From: Asterias rubens
Lineage: Eukaryota > Echinodermata > Asteroidea > Forcipulatida > Asteriidae
DNA length: 64,000 nt
Direction of reading: 5' to 3'
Assembly (NCBI RefSeq): GCF_902459465.1
Contig: NC_047073.1
Location: forward strand, 12,582,114 to 12,646,113
Positions 13,455 through 21,631 of the stretch are shown piece by piece; the stretch's first letter is position 1; each line of letters starts with the position of its first letter. A program made the translations under genes and the position numbers. The notes under the pieces are model-generated. The model was not told the origin of the DNA and did no database searches. It saw nothing but the letters and a program-made list of their open reading frames with translations.

Positions 13455-16400
13455 TTGTTTTTTTCGGTTTCTTTAAGGGGGGGTGGTTGGGTTGTGAGGG
13501 GCCATACAAAGGTCTTCGAGCTGAACACGATTGTTTTGTATTTCTGCCACTTTCTCGATCCTAGATCTTACTCCACCTGATAAGCCGGCTCTCATCGGGG
13601 CGGAGTCGAGTGTCACACATCTGACCATCCGACTAGCCAGTACCAATGCCTCTAAATATACCAGGTAAATTGCTTATAAATGGTTATGTCGTGAGATGGG
13701 TTAGTTTAAAGGTATCCCCATCATTGAGTGCCGCGTATTGCTGGGAACTCTACACATTGCTTTCAAATGTTTGGCAGGGAATGTGTACTTATCCATGCAG
13801 TGACTCACTGTTATGTAATTTTGTTGATGTTGTTTCGTACACAGTAGCCGGCTCATATGCTATGATAACCTAATCTGGACCACAACACACGTAATTTAGT
13901 GGCTGTCACTCAATCTTGGCCGCGTCATTTTCGTTCAAAACTCGTATGCCAATATTGGCAACGGTGGATTACACTTGATGTTTTTAAAAAGACACTGGAC
14001 ACTATTGGTATTTGTCTAAGACCAGTCTTCTCACTTGGTGTATCTCAACAGCACAAAATAACAAACCTGAAAAAGTTGGAGCTCAATCGGTCGTCGAAGT
14101 TGTGAGATAATAATGAGAGAAAAAACACCCTTGTCACACAGAGTTGTGTGCTTTCAATTGCTTTTTTTCGAGACCTCGAATTCTAAACACGAGGTCTTGA
14201 AATCAAAATAATTAGTGGAAAATTAACTTCTTTCTCGAAAACTACGTCACTTCAGAGGGAGCCGTATCTCACAATGAATTATACTACCAACCTCTCTACA
14301 TTACTCGTGACCAAGTGAGGTTTTATGCTGATAATTGTTTTGAGTAATTACCAATAGTGTCCACTCCTTTAAATGATATTCGTTAAAAATAAAGAGATTG
14401 AATTACCTGAAGATGTAAACAGCACAAACAAATCGTTTAAAAATGGCAAAACGAACCATCTTAAACATGATAGGCACAATCGTGGACCCATATGCCTGAT
14501 CTCGAACCGGCCCAGGGTATGTCATCATTGTTTCAAACTATTCTTCATGCTCATGTTTTTTATTGTTATTTGAAGTTCTTACCAGATTGGTGTGAAGAGC
14601 ATTGCTGGTGATTCGACCTTGACTGGCAAAATATCCAAACGATCTGCGCCTGAATTTCTGCACCACGACAACAATCCATCTGCTTATGTTGCTGCTGAAT
14701 TACCTGGAAGACTCCCAGAAAAGTTTGTCGTTGGTGACAACAAAACCTACGGCGGGTACTGGAACCCACCGCTGCAAGAGGGCGCTGTGTACGAGATCTA
14801 CGTCGGTGCTGTCAGCAGAATAAATGAAACGGTACGCCGAAGCAAGTTATTATACTATCGAAAACACAAGATAGCGCAATGAGTGTAGCTTAAAAAACAA
14901 AAAAAAATATAAAAAAAAATAAGACCGTTTAAGTGACGCTATTACATGTATGTTAACTTGTATACTTTGTTTTCAACCAAACCAATTATTGACAAATCGT
15001 GTTCAGAGTTTGTTTTTATATTTATAATGTTAACTGTTTATTCTGTTAAATTAACTGTTTATTTATTTTATTTATTCTGCCACAGAAAGCGAGCGTGGTT
15101 TGGAATAACGAACCATTGACAGTGGAAGGTAAGTTTTACTTTTGTTTTAATTTAAAACAGTAAACGATTGATCTATGGTCAAGACGGTTGCTGCAAACAT
15201 TTCCCCTTTCTTCTCGCCAATAACGCACCATCCTTCCTAAAATAAGATCGGGCGTTACACAATCATCTTTACGTTTTAATACAAGATTATGAAATGACTG
15301 GTGACTGTACCTGGGTTAAATGATCAAATATCGTGAGGGTTCATAAGATAGTGTTCACTCCGAAAGTGGAATCAACAAGTAAAATGTAAATCTTAAAAAA
15401 CGTATGGTAATCGGAAACTGTTAGCACGCAGGAAAAACCATTATGGGGGCAAGAGGTAGACCCGACCAAAACTGTTTCCATACTTTATTACACGTTAATA
15501 GGCCCACCCCTAAAATTCATTCAATGTTTTCGTATGATATTTCAAGGCCACAATTAAAACACAACAGAGGGGTGGGCACCATCATGCACAACAAGGAGTA
15601 AACAAAAAAGGGTCCTCAACAACAAAGATGTAGTATAATCCAATCAAAAGTGCATTAAGCATGTCCTCTGCTAGGCCTATTCTTTGTAATTATGAAGTAT
15701 CATTGAACACTCGTATTATTATACACATATTGACTGGCAATGAGGTAACTAGTGTACGTCTATTCCCCCGAGGGACTTTGAGTGATCAGAAGAGCGACAC
15801 ATTTAGGCCCCTCTTCAAAGTATCTGTATTTGTATTTGTTAACGTTTTTTAACAAAAGGGCATTTATGAATGTGACTCGTTCTTAAACGTCCCGTTAAAA
15901 ACCTTGCAGGGTAGTTGGGGTGTGATAAAGGCCCTCGCCTTCGGCTCGGGCCTTTATCACACGGCAATTCGACCCTGCCGGCTTTAAACGGCCGTGTAAG
16001 AACTCGTCGCTACCCTTAAATTCCCTTATTAAATAAATTTTAAGTTTATAAATGCATCTTCTCTCTCTTCTGTAGTGAACGCATTAACTCAGACGCCTAT
16101 CACTAGAGTGAGCAGTCTTCTGATTATCGTTGTCTGTGTGGCCATTGCTGCTGCTGTTGTGATTGTAGTTGGTGTAATATTTTACACCCGAAGACGTCGT
16201 AAACGAAGAGGACGAAATCCTCTGCAGCATGCAGTGGTTAATGCTGGCCAGGAGCTTGTGAGTTATCATTTTTATTTGCAATTACATACATCGTCAATAT
16301 TTGTATGTATCTTTCCATTTTGCGGAAACTAATCACCCCAAAGACGGTGTTCTAAAGAAAAAAACGTATTCGAAGGTATGTCTTGTGCAAACTCGCCAGA

Positions 16401-19400
16401 ACATTTTATCAAAACCATGTGTCGGTGACGACCACTTAATGGTTTGCTGACATTAGAGCTCACATTTACTGATTTTTCCCCAAACAAACTCAAGTTCACC
16501 ATTAGTCCGACTTCTCAACTCAACAAACAGCTAGGTACTTTTGTTCACACGATCTCTAGCTCGACACAATGACCTTTGATAACCAACAAATTAAATTATC
16601 TATAACAAGTTACTACTGTATATTTTGTAAAACAAAATAGGTTTCTTACGAGAATGCCGAACCAACAGAGGAGAAACCCACCAGCGCACCAACCCAAAGT
16701 GGTGTCTCTTTGGTACAAGAGTCAGTTTATGAACCAGTGGGCCCCGGTTCATCTGCACATGGAGGTGCACTCCCAGCACCACCACCACCACCACCACCAC
16801 CACCACCACCATCACCAGCACCAGCACCAGCACCAGCACCAGCACCAGCACCAGAATCACAACCTACATACGAAGATGTTGGTTTGCCAACGTGGGCTAA
16901 TCCATGGACTGTCATGTGGGATGATTTGATAGTAGGAATCAAAGTACTTGGGAACGGGCAGTTTGGTGAAGTGCACTACGGCAGCGTAATGTTTAAAGGG
17001 GTTTTGTGCAAGGCTGCGATTAAAAAGCTCAAAGGTATGTCTTAGTTTAATTTCCATGGTAACACTCTATAACAGAGATGAGCAGATTCAAAATAAAGCC
17101 AGCTAAAATGATGATGATAAACAAATTGTATATCTGCAAGTATTCCTTTTAATTCTACTGACAATGTTTATAGCAGCTATACACTTATCAATCTCTTCAG
17201 TGAATAGGTGTCTTTGCGTACGCAATGGTTTTCAAGCCGGTGACTGTTTGAAGTAACAATACACATTTATAGTTTTGCTTAAACATTTTCGTTCGCGAGA
17301 TTTCATCACTAATGCTTCTTTCTTTGACATGGAATTGAACTTGTTTCAGAAAATGCACTTTCAGCTGACAGAGAAAAGTTCTTAGACGAACTCAAAACTA
17401 TGACTATTCACGGCAGTCATCCCAACCTTGTCAAGATTCTAGGCGCTTGTCAACATGAAGGTAAGTAAATTCATCTTCATTTTTTGTTGAAAGACACTGG
17501 ACACTATTGATAATTGTCAAAGCACAGTTTTCTCACTTGGTGTATCTCAACAAATGCATAAATTAACAAACCTGTGAAAGTTTGAGCTCAATTGGTCATT
17601 GAAGTTGCAAAATAATAATGAAAGAAAAAACACACTTGTTACACAAAGTTGTGTGCTTTCAGATGCTTGAGTTCGAGACCTCAAATTCTAAATCTGAGGT
17701 CTCGAAATCAATACGAGAAAAATTACTTCTTTCTCGAAAACTACGTCACTTCAGAGGGAGATGTTTCTCACAATGTTTTATACTATCAACAGCTCTCACT
17801 TACTCGTTACCAAGTCAGGTTTTATGCTAATAATTATTTTGAGTAATATTACCAATAGTGTCCACTGCCTTTGAGATACAAAACACACACAAAAACGAGG
17901 AACGTTCTTCACATTAATAACAAGAATGCTTCAAAAACTACATTGCAATAAGCGTTTGGCCAAATACAACCTGTGTAATTTGAATTTGTAATCTCAATAT
18001 TTGTTTAAGGTGTATTGTACGTAGCTATGGAGTACTTATCCAACGGTGACCTCCGTTGCTACCTGAGGAAGGCTCGATCCATGGAGGATGATGGTCAAGC
18101 ATCGCTGTCTCCTCAGAAGCTGCTCCAGTTTGCTCTGGATGTGGCTAAAGGAATGCAACACCTGGCTGCATCAGGGGCAAGTATACCATTATTTTTCTAA
18201 TCTTCTTAAAAAGAGTATTCAGATAACTATGGTTAACAAACGGGCAATCTAATGTCATCACAGCAAAACCTAAGCACATTAATAAAGACTGTAATGCCTC
18301 ACAAAACAAGTTTTGACATTACTCTCCACAATAATTATATTAAAGTCATCATTTCTTGAGACGAATTATACTGCTGCAATAATCTTACTGTAGCATTTGG
18401 TTAAATGGTGACCATAATGTTGTATGGCACATATTCTTTAGCTGCCCAGTACGCAACCCAACAACTTATAGACTACTCCTTTACAAAAGCTTTCAACAGT
18501 AATAACACTTGTATTTCGGTTTTAAAATAGAGAACTATTTGAACTTTGATAAACCTTATACTCGCTATAAGATCATTACTCTCTTAGATGGACTATAAGG
18601 ACACATTTATCACCTGTATGAGTCTAGATTTTGTTTTATTGCTCGTTTTATTTCAATAATAGTTGGTGTTGCGGAAGGCTCTTATAGTATGCACTTTGTA
18701 AATGTTTGTGTGATTGGTTTACTCATAACGGTCGGGAGTAAGACTAGCGAGTTGATGTTCTCATCTTGGAACTAATTTTAAATTTCATACTTGTTGTTTT
18801 ACAGGTGATACATCGTGATTTGGCCTCAAGGAACATTCTCCTTGATGATAATCTGGTTGCCAAGGTTTCTGACTTCGGTTTGTCACGTGGAGAAGATGTC
18901 TACGTACAGACATCAAAGGTATCGTATGCTTTACAAGCTACACATAGGGACGCATACAACGGATGTAGCGTACGATCAATCTCAAGTGTTACCATTGTCT
19001 TTTCACAACAATTTTCATTCAGACGTGCCCTTGAAAACTGTTTGGCCATGTCTTATCACACTGGCTGTAAATGAATCTTATCATGTTCAATTAGATAAAT
19101 GTTTCAACAAGTCATTTCACAACGGAAACGATTTGCATTTTTGTGAGAGGTTCTTCTCATCCCGGTGTAAACCTTACTGTCTTTGTAGACTCGTGTCCCT
19201 ACTCGCTGGCTCTCTCTGGAATCACTGACTCGCCAGACGTACACCTCGAAGAGTGATGTGTAAGCAAATTTTGTGAAAACAACAGGGGCCAATTTCATAG
19301 AGCTGCTTAAGCAAAAAAACTGCTTAAGCACGAAAATAGCTCGCTTATTTTACACATGTTACTGGCCAAAATTTCATGCCATTATACATTGCTTGTGACT

Positions 19401-21262
19401 GGTATTTAGCTATTGTTTACTGAGCTATACAATTGAGTGGAGTCTTGGCCGTTAATCTGATTTTACTAAGCAAGGATCTTTTTGCTTAAGCAAAATTTTG
19501 TGCTTAAGCAGCTCTACGAAATTGAGCCCAGTATTTGAACATAAAACTATCGATTGCAGTAAAATATCAATGGAATGTTTTAGTAATTAGTTTTTTTACT
19601 GAACATTTTTCCTGAACCAAGTTACTAATTTGATTTAACGTTTGTTTCACACACTAGGTGGTCCTTCGGAATCCTGCTATGGGAAATTGCAACCCTCGGT
19701 AAGATAATTGTTCCAAAACAGCTTTAGTATTGTCCAACTGAATGTCTAAATAACTGAATGCACTTTTACGTCATTATGATTGGGTAATCAGTGTATGGGT
19801 AAAAAACAAAAATTAATATTCTTTATCCCCGATGCAAATTAACATATATTATCATTGTGATTGATGTTTGGATACAGGTGGTACACCGTACCCTGGTATC
19901 AAGACTCCATTCCTGACATCAAGGCTGGAGAATGGATACCGTATGCCCAAACCGGACAACTCGGATGCCAAAATGTAAGATAATGTTGTTAAAAAATATA
20001 TATGACAGAGGGCAGAGTTAAATCATATTTATACAAAATTTATGCAAATCATAAGATGAGACCAATTGTAACAACAAGAAGTGCATTTGATATGCACCAT
20101 GAAAGCTTGTTGTATGACATGGATACAAAATCATGCCATGCTTACCATTATGGAAAATCTTAATGTTTAGAGCAAGAACGTGTAGCAATACAATGCGCAC
20201 TGAATTTTGTCATATTTTTGTTGACATTTCATTGCTCTAGTCTGTCACATTACTCCCGAAACGGCCCAAAGAAAGTCATCCTTACAATGATCGGAAAGAG
20301 ATGTTCTTGTAAGACAATAATTTGATACCATCGGTCTTACAGGAGTGGTTGAGCTTGTGTTTAATATAAATAAGCATTCAAATGGTGGCCAGGGATTTTA
20401 AATTATGATTGTCGGTTGATCTGCTTATTAAAACAGTTACGATGTGATGCTCCAGTGCTGGCAGGAAGATCCGGATGATCGACCATCCTTCAAGAAACTT
20501 GTCTCTATCCTGGAAACAATGGCCGACAGCAAGGAGGATCAGGTAAGGATATATAGATGTAGAACTTATTGTGTTGTGAAATTCAAATTATTGATGCTAA
20601 GACTTAAAACACGTCTCTGAAGAAAGCTTGCCGTTTTATGATTAACTTAATGAATGTAGAAAATAGAAATTACATAAAAAAAACATAAGCCCTCATCACA
20701 AATATTGACATATTAACTATAGATGTATAGTAGGCCTAATTGTTTTGTAAGCTGTTTCGACAAGTAAACTGAACAAGTTTCAACTAGTATCAACCCGATT
20801 AGACATTTAAGCTGCTCAAGATTTGTGTTATTCCTGTGTCATTTTTTGATCGAAAAACATGTCTTGTTTCTTTATAGACATTCCGAATAAGCACTTTTTT
20901 TTAACAAAACACTTATAATGTTTGAAAACAAACTCTTGCCACCATTATTAATATGCAGAATAAACAAAAATTAATACTCAGTGGTGGTTTGACACAACGA
21001 CCCCAAGTTAGAGCAGCTAATTTAACAAATAGACGGACGACGTGCCTGATGATAAGGTCTAAGAAATTCGAAAATATTTTCCATGCTGCGTCCAAGCTTG
21101 TCCCCAGACACGCGATGGCGACGGCTTAGTTTCGTATATCCTTACTCATTCTTAAAGAGTATTGAAGTTTTGTTTATTTCTTAACAGATCTACATGCGTC
21201 TGTTACCGAGTTCGAAACATTATTTGTACGAGAACATACACCCGGAGTTTGACGATAACTAA
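1523..21262 (+). CDS. gene A: Tie-like receptor tyrosine kinase with RPTP-like membrane-proximal region
   Basis: Predicted type I membrane receptor tyrosine kinase of the Tie/TEK family. The model joins exons at 1523, 2869, 5771, 7815, 8339, 8946, 9584, 10276, (11189 damaged), 12341, 13067, 13565, 14576, 15086, 16076, 16641, 17350, 18010, 18805, 19189, 19658, 19878, 20437 and 21188. Without the 11189 exon the frame is open for 1166 codons, close to human Tie2 length. Approximate residues: signal peptide 1-20, Ig1 21-130, Ig2 131-215, three EGF-like 216-355, short linker 356-375, FN3 376-473, FN3 474-581, RPTP-like region 582-714, TM 725-750, juxtamembrane proline-rich segment, kinase from about 845 to the C-tail. 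Catalytic landmarks are intact: GNGQFG loop, AAIKK lysine, [18 protein letters not shown]. An alternative is that the gene is decaying because of the damaged FN3 exon. Family assignment is very secure; expression is unknown. Confidence 0.9.
2113..2345. mobile_element. MITE family 2, truncated
   Basis: Shares ATTCTCGATATCGAGAAT, GACACGGCGAAACG and TGTGATACACGAAGTGT with the fuller copy at 26670-27006. The left end is missing. It lies in gene A intron 1. Confidence 0.7.
2869..3198 (+). CDS. gene A exon 2: N-terminal Ig-like domain (Ig1)
   Basis: Flanked by TTCCTCAG and GTGAGT, 330 nt, phase 1 on both sides. The end of the domain ([18 protein letters not shown]) lines up with the end of the first Ig domain of vertebrate Tie2, which also finishes on a basic RTMKM-type strand. 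The expected F-strand cysteine is a tryptophan here and no cysteine is present, so the domain lacks the usual Ig disulfide. The paralogous exon in B is at 33862-34209. Confidence 0.85.
4120..4502 (+). mobile_element. MITE family 1 (AAAGGCAGTGGACACTATTGG ends)
   Basis: A palindromic non-autonomous DNA element of about 380 bp. The left end reads AAAGGCAGTGGACACTATTG and the right end is its imperfect complement, ACCAATAGTGTCCAATGGCTTT. The centre has an inverted pair GAGACCTCAG/CTGAGGTCTC. At least eight further copies lie in this window, in both orientations. Confidence 0.85.
4919..5222 (-). mobile_element. tRNA-derived SINE
   Basis: Read on the minus strand, 5047-5124 is tRNA-like. It has an A-box-like TAGTTGGTAAGAC, a B-box GGGTTCGAATCCC inside a perfect T-arm, and complementary ends CTCGG/CCGAG. 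It is flanked on both sides by a near-identical block of about 48 bp (4919-4966 and 5178-5225). That block is either a long target duplication or a duplicated SINE tail. The same tail is present alone in the kinase introns at about 19795-19852 and 54985-55040. Confidence 0.75.
5771..6025 (+). CDS. gene A exon 3: second Ig-like domain (Ig2)
   Basis: The acceptor is CATCCACAG and the donor GTAAGC; 255 nt, phase 1. It shows KWRKD and [11 protein letters not shown], the Ig D-x-G-x-Y-x-C signature. It ends in RLIVRG, which runs straight into the first EGF cysteine of the next exon exactly as in vertebrate Tie2 (RLIVRRC). Confidence 0.92.
6080..6490 (+). mobile_element. LINE (CR1/L2-like) 3' remnant
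   Basis: The + strand reads [16 protein letters not shown] and then RPGLRSSGS. These are typical of the C-terminal end of non-LTR retrotransposon reverse transcriptase proteins (FKALHGxAPxYI, LRSS). Later frames need shifts to continue. The stretch ends in a GCGCTTTACAAATTATG-type tail. It is a degenerate fragment with no intact enzyme. Confidence 0.7.
6491..7814 (+). other. rest of gene A intron 3
   Basis: About 1.3 kb with no recognisable exon. Two tandem AAACATCAGA.ACACAAATAAA words lie near 7013-7060 and a T-rich tract precedes the acceptor. No repeat family was recognised. Confidence 0.5.
7815..7949 (+). CDS. gene A exon 4: EGF-like 1
   Basis: 135 nt, phase 1 both ends, donor GTGAGT. 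It reads [20 protein letters not shown] and then PGFGGRLC, matching the first Tie EGF repeat (CPxCLHGGVCHDxxGECVCPPGF). Confidence 0.93.
8132..8176. repeat. C10-A34 homopolymer junction
   Basis: A run of cytosines passes directly into a run of about 34 adenines in intron 4. It is possibly a degenerate retroposon tail, or simple slippage. Length here is likely to be unreliable in any assembly. Confidence 0.6.
8339..8491 (+). CDS. gene A exon 5: EGF-like 2 with Tie-specific [11 protein letters not shown] core
   Basis: 153 nt, phase 1. It contains [10 protein letters not shown] and [20 protein letters not shown]. The [11 protein letters not shown] string is essentially invariant in vertebrate Tie1 and Tie2 and is the best single diagnostic of family in the ectodomain. 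Confidence 0.95.
8946..9077 (+). CDS. gene A exon 6: EGF-like 3
   Basis: 132 nt, phase 1, TTCAG acceptor and GTAGGT donor. Eight cysteines are arranged [32 protein letters not shown], a laminin/Tie-type EGF. Gene A has one exon of this type; gene B has four. Confidence 0.92.
9584..9643 (+). CDS. gene A exon 7: short cysteine-bearing linker
   Basis: A 60-nt phase-1 exon coding [21 protein letters not shown] has the same exon at 41867-41926 with changes only at two or three residues. Vertebrate Tie proteins have a full Ig domain here, between the EGF and FN3 blocks. This exon may be all that is left of it, or an unrelated linker. Confidence 0.75.
   Translation, partial: SNVFPMEILCYRATRLVQY
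10276..10569 (+). CDS. gene A exon 8: FN3 domain 1
   Basis: 294 nt, phase 1. FN3 hallmarks are LSWEPVICP (B-strand Trp), YVYKVLDG and [15 protein letters not shown] (C-terminal Tyr and Ala-x-T). It is close to B exon 11 (42393-42686). Confidence 0.92.
11189..11457 (+). pseudogene. gene A exon 9: FN3 domain 2, truncated 3' end
   Basis: The exon starts like B exon 12 ([20 protein letters not shown] and [18 protein letters not shown]) and runs to STYRVNVT. There it breaks away from the FN3 consensus and hits a TGA at 11455. The GT dinucleotides near the break (11425, 11431, 11440, 11442) leave phase 0 or 2, while the next exon needs phase 1. Downstream sequence from about 11516 matches the intron following B's fifth FN3 exon. 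That suggests a deletion fused two FN3-exon neighbourhoods. Skipping this exon keeps the frame. Reading into it gives a truncated, membrane-less product. Confidence 0.75.
11516..11640 (+). repeat. intron block shared with gene B 46005-46130
   Basis: The words CCACACCATCTAGACCATGCAGAT and GAGTTGGTTGAACCTCATCC occur in the same order in both genes. In B they follow the FN3 exon at 45534-45848; in A they follow exon 9. This places A exon 9 opposite B exon 15 on its 3' side. Confidence 0.8.
12341..12447 (+). CDS. gene A exon 10: FN3 domain, first half
   Basis: 107 nt, acceptor CCACACAG, donor GTATGT, phase 1 in and phase 0 out. It reads [20 protein letters not shown] then [16 protein letters not shown], a typical FN3 A-to-C strand half with the domain-splitting phase 0 intron. 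Confidence 0.85.
12655..12838. mobile_element. MITE with 10-11 bp direct flanks (Mutator-like?)
   Basis: The inverted ends AGACTTGATTCAAGTCCCA and TGGGACTTGAGTCAAGTCT lie inside the direct repeat CTGGTTTGTAC. A 10-11 bp target duplication would fit a Mutator-type element. No transposase is present. Confidence 0.6.
13067..13283 (+). CDS. gene A exon 11: FN3 domain, second half
   Basis: 217 nt, phase 0 in and phase 1 out. It ends with [20 protein letters not shown], the canonical FN3 L-x-P-x-T-x-Y-x-V-x-V-x-A pattern. No counterpart is seen in gene B. Confidence 0.88.
13402..13458 (+). repeat. (GCT)n microsatellite
   Basis: About 15 units of the triplet lie in intron 11 of gene A, followed by GTT triplets. 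The run is intronic in this model, so it is not expected to be translated. Confidence 0.9.
13565..13664 (+). CDS. gene A exon 12: start of RPTP-like membrane-proximal module
   Basis: 100 nt, acceptor TCCTAG, donor GTAAAT, phase 1 in and phase 2 out. It reads [20 protein letters not shown] then [13 protein letters not shown]. The phase-2 junction to 14576 gives [10 protein letters not shown], which supports both boundaries. Confidence 0.75.
13986..14371 (+). mobile_element. MITE family 1
   Basis: Same family as 4120-4502: left end ACTGGACACTATTGG, central CGAGACCTCGA inverted pair, right end ACCAATAGTGTCCACTCCTTT. It sits in gene A intron 12. Confidence 0.85.
14576..14831 (+). CDS. gene A exon 13: RPTP-like membrane-proximal domain
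   Basis: 256 nt, acceptor TTTGAAG, donor GTACGC, phase 2 in and phase 0 out. It contains [20 protein letters not shown] then [20 protein letters not shown]. The pattern AAEL..F.VGD...YGGYWN.PL..G..Y.IY is what I know from the extracellular membrane-proximal region of receptor-type tyrosine phosphatases and some FN3-bearing receptors. It is not a feature of vertebrate Tie. Nothing similar is present in gene B. Confidence 0.82.
15086..15128 (+). CDS. gene A exon 14: short juxtamembrane exon
   Basis: 43 nt between GCCACAG and GTAAGT, coding [14 protein letters not shown]. It turns phase 0 into phase 1 and so connects exon 13 to the TM exon in frame. It is short, so the call depends mainly on phase and splice signals. 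Confidence 0.7.
15129..16075 (+). other. gene A intron 14
   Basis: About 950 bases with no exon seen. A hairpin-type repeat occupies 15858-16015. Clear similarity to gene B resumes near 16030 (TAAGTTTA.AAATGCATCTTCT) and continues to the end of the gene. Confidence 0.6.
15858..16015. mobile_element. hairpin MITE
   Basis: A long imperfect palindrome. The core GTGATAAAGGCCC and GGGCCTTTATCAC surrounds a 13-base loop. The outer parts GACTCGTTCTTA/TAAGAACTCGTC and GCAGGGTAGTT/AATTCGACCCTGC also pair. It has no coding capacity. Confidence 0.7.
16076..16257 (+). CDS. gene A exon 15: transmembrane helix
   Basis: 182 nt, phase 1 in and 0 out. The helix [20 protein letters not shown] is followed by a stop-transfer cluster RRRRKRRGR. 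The paralogous exon in B is 51709-51890, and this is where A/B similarity becomes strong again. Confidence 0.93.
16641..17034 (+). CDS. gene A exon 16: juxtamembrane region and kinase N-lobe start
   Basis: 394 nt, phase 0 in and 1 out. It has VSYENAEP (a YxN motif), ESVYEPV, a run of 12 prolines then Ala-Pro dipeptides coded by CCA/GCA repeats, PTYEDVGLP, and the kinase start [19 protein letters not shown] with the AAIKKLK lysine. The Ala before Ile-Lys matches vertebrate Tie (DAAIK). Confidence 0.93.
16780..16852 (+). repeat. coding CCA/GCA triplet and hexamer repeat
   Basis: (CAC)n followed by (CAGCAC)n encodes poly-Pro then Pro-Ala repeats in the juxtamembrane segment. B has the same region with TCA-CCA interruptions (52268-52335), so length and composition differ between paralogues. 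Confidence 0.9.
17350..17460 (+). CDS. gene A exon 17: kinase alpha-C helix and beta-4
   Basis: 111 nt, phase 1. It has KFLDELKTM (conserved alpha-C glutamate) and [17 protein letters not shown], matching Tie HPNIINLLGACEHRG. Confidence 0.94.
17490..17873 (+). mobile_element. MITE family 1 in a kinase intron
   Basis: A full-length copy with both ends (ACTGGACACTATTG at left, ACCAATAGTGTCCACTGCCTTT at right). The paralogous intron of B has the same insertion with its right end lost (52997-53321), so it predates the A/B duplication. Confidence 0.85.
18010..18176 (+). CDS. gene A exon 18: kinase hinge to alpha-E (GC donor)
   Basis: 167 nt. It reads [20 protein letters not shown] (hinge) and [19 protein letters not shown]. 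The frame and the next exon (VIHRDL) require the exon to end at GGG before GCAAGT, a GC rather than GT donor. The B paralogue has exactly the same site. Confidence 0.9.
18805..18918 (+). CDS. gene A exon 19: catalytic loop and DFG
   Basis: 114 nt. It reads [17 protein letters not shown] and then [19 protein letters not shown]. Both catalytic motifs are intact. HRDLASRN has Ser where B and most receptor kinases have Ala. DFGLSRG.-VYV is the Tie signature. Confidence 0.95.
19189..19259 (+). CDS. gene A exon 20: activation segment end
   Basis: 71 nt, phase 0 in and 2 out. It reads [13 protein letters not shown] and QTYTSKSDV, the receptor kinase P+1 loop equivalent to RLPVRWMAIESL. Confidence 0.93.
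19286..19532. mobile_element. MITE (GGGCYCAATTTC ends), present in A only
   Basis: Inverted ends of about 29 bp (GGGCCAATTTCATAGAGCTG at left, complement of CAGCTCTACGAAATTGAGCC at right), with internal TGCTTAAGCA repeats. The paralogous B intron reads straight through (ACAACAGTATTTG near 54717), so this is an insertion after the duplication, with a very short flank duplication (AG or CAG). Confidence 0.75.
19658..19698 (+). CDS. gene A exon 21: kinase alpha-F
   Basis: A 41-nt micro-exon. With the previous GT it gives [15 protein letters not shown], the conserved alpha-F helix. It is identical in length and splice sites in B. Confidence 0.93.
19878..19974 (+). CDS. gene A exon 22: kinase C-lobe
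   Basis: 97 nt, coding [20 protein letters not shown] then [12 protein letters not shown]. It corresponds to GGTPYCGMT..ELYEKLPQGYRLEKP in Tie. Confidence 0.93.
20437..20542 (+). CDS. gene A exon 23: kinase end
   Basis: 106 nt, coding [20 protein letters not shown] and [15 protein letters not shown]. The CW..DP..RPSF motif closes the kinase domain. Confidence 0.94.
21188..21262 (+). CDS. gene A exon 24: C-terminal tail and stop
   Basis: 75 nt including TAA. The tail [20 protein letters not shown] contains YENI, a pYxN-type site in a position comparable to the Grb2-binding tyrosine of Tie2. Confidence 0.93.
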   Translation: MYMRLLPSSKHYLYENIHPEFDDN

Positions 21263-21625
21263 CTTGGTGTTTTCAAATCGTATGTGAACCCATCTTGGTA
21301 CAAGTCGAACCGATATGATTGTTTTAACGCTGGCGTATAACACTCGCATTTGGAGGTACTGATGTGTCGTAACATAGTTTTGCTCATACTATTCAATGTA
21401 ACTTGTTAACCTTGTGTACTTAAACAAATACGTAGTTGTATAGGTAAAAGGAAAGAGTGGATCAGATAATGTTTTGGCCATGTTATCCAAACGCCAATGT
21501 AATTTAGGCAAAAGCACATGGATAATCCTTTTTATTGTATCATTGGTATAGAAATGTGACCGTTTCATGGTTATCCGCTTAAATCCACTAGAAGCTTTTT
21601 ATACGAAAAAATTTAGCTGGTTATA

Positions 21626-21631
21626 AATAAA
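21626..21631 (+). terminator. candidate polyadenylation signal of gene A
   Basis: AATAAA lies 364 bases after the stop. The aligned position in B reads AATCAA, and a second A-side AATAAA at 21863 is also absent in B, so the two genes may use different poly(A) sites. Confidence 0.35.

Noticed and set aside
13334-13564. Frames with poly-Ala or poly-Leu from the GCT microsatellite
   Set aside because: They lie between exons 11 and 12 of gene A, before a good acceptor, and are simple-repeat translation.
16600-16942. Minus-strand and alternative-frame His-rich or Gly-rich frames over the CAC repeat
   Set aside because: Shadows of the proline-rich juxtamembrane exon, which is fixed by phase with the kinase.
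18919-19074. Read-through of the DFG exon into the intron ([15 protein letters not shown])
   Set aside because: Conserved in B only because the intron is nearly identical; the donor GTATCG and the next exon at 19189 give the normal kinase sequence.
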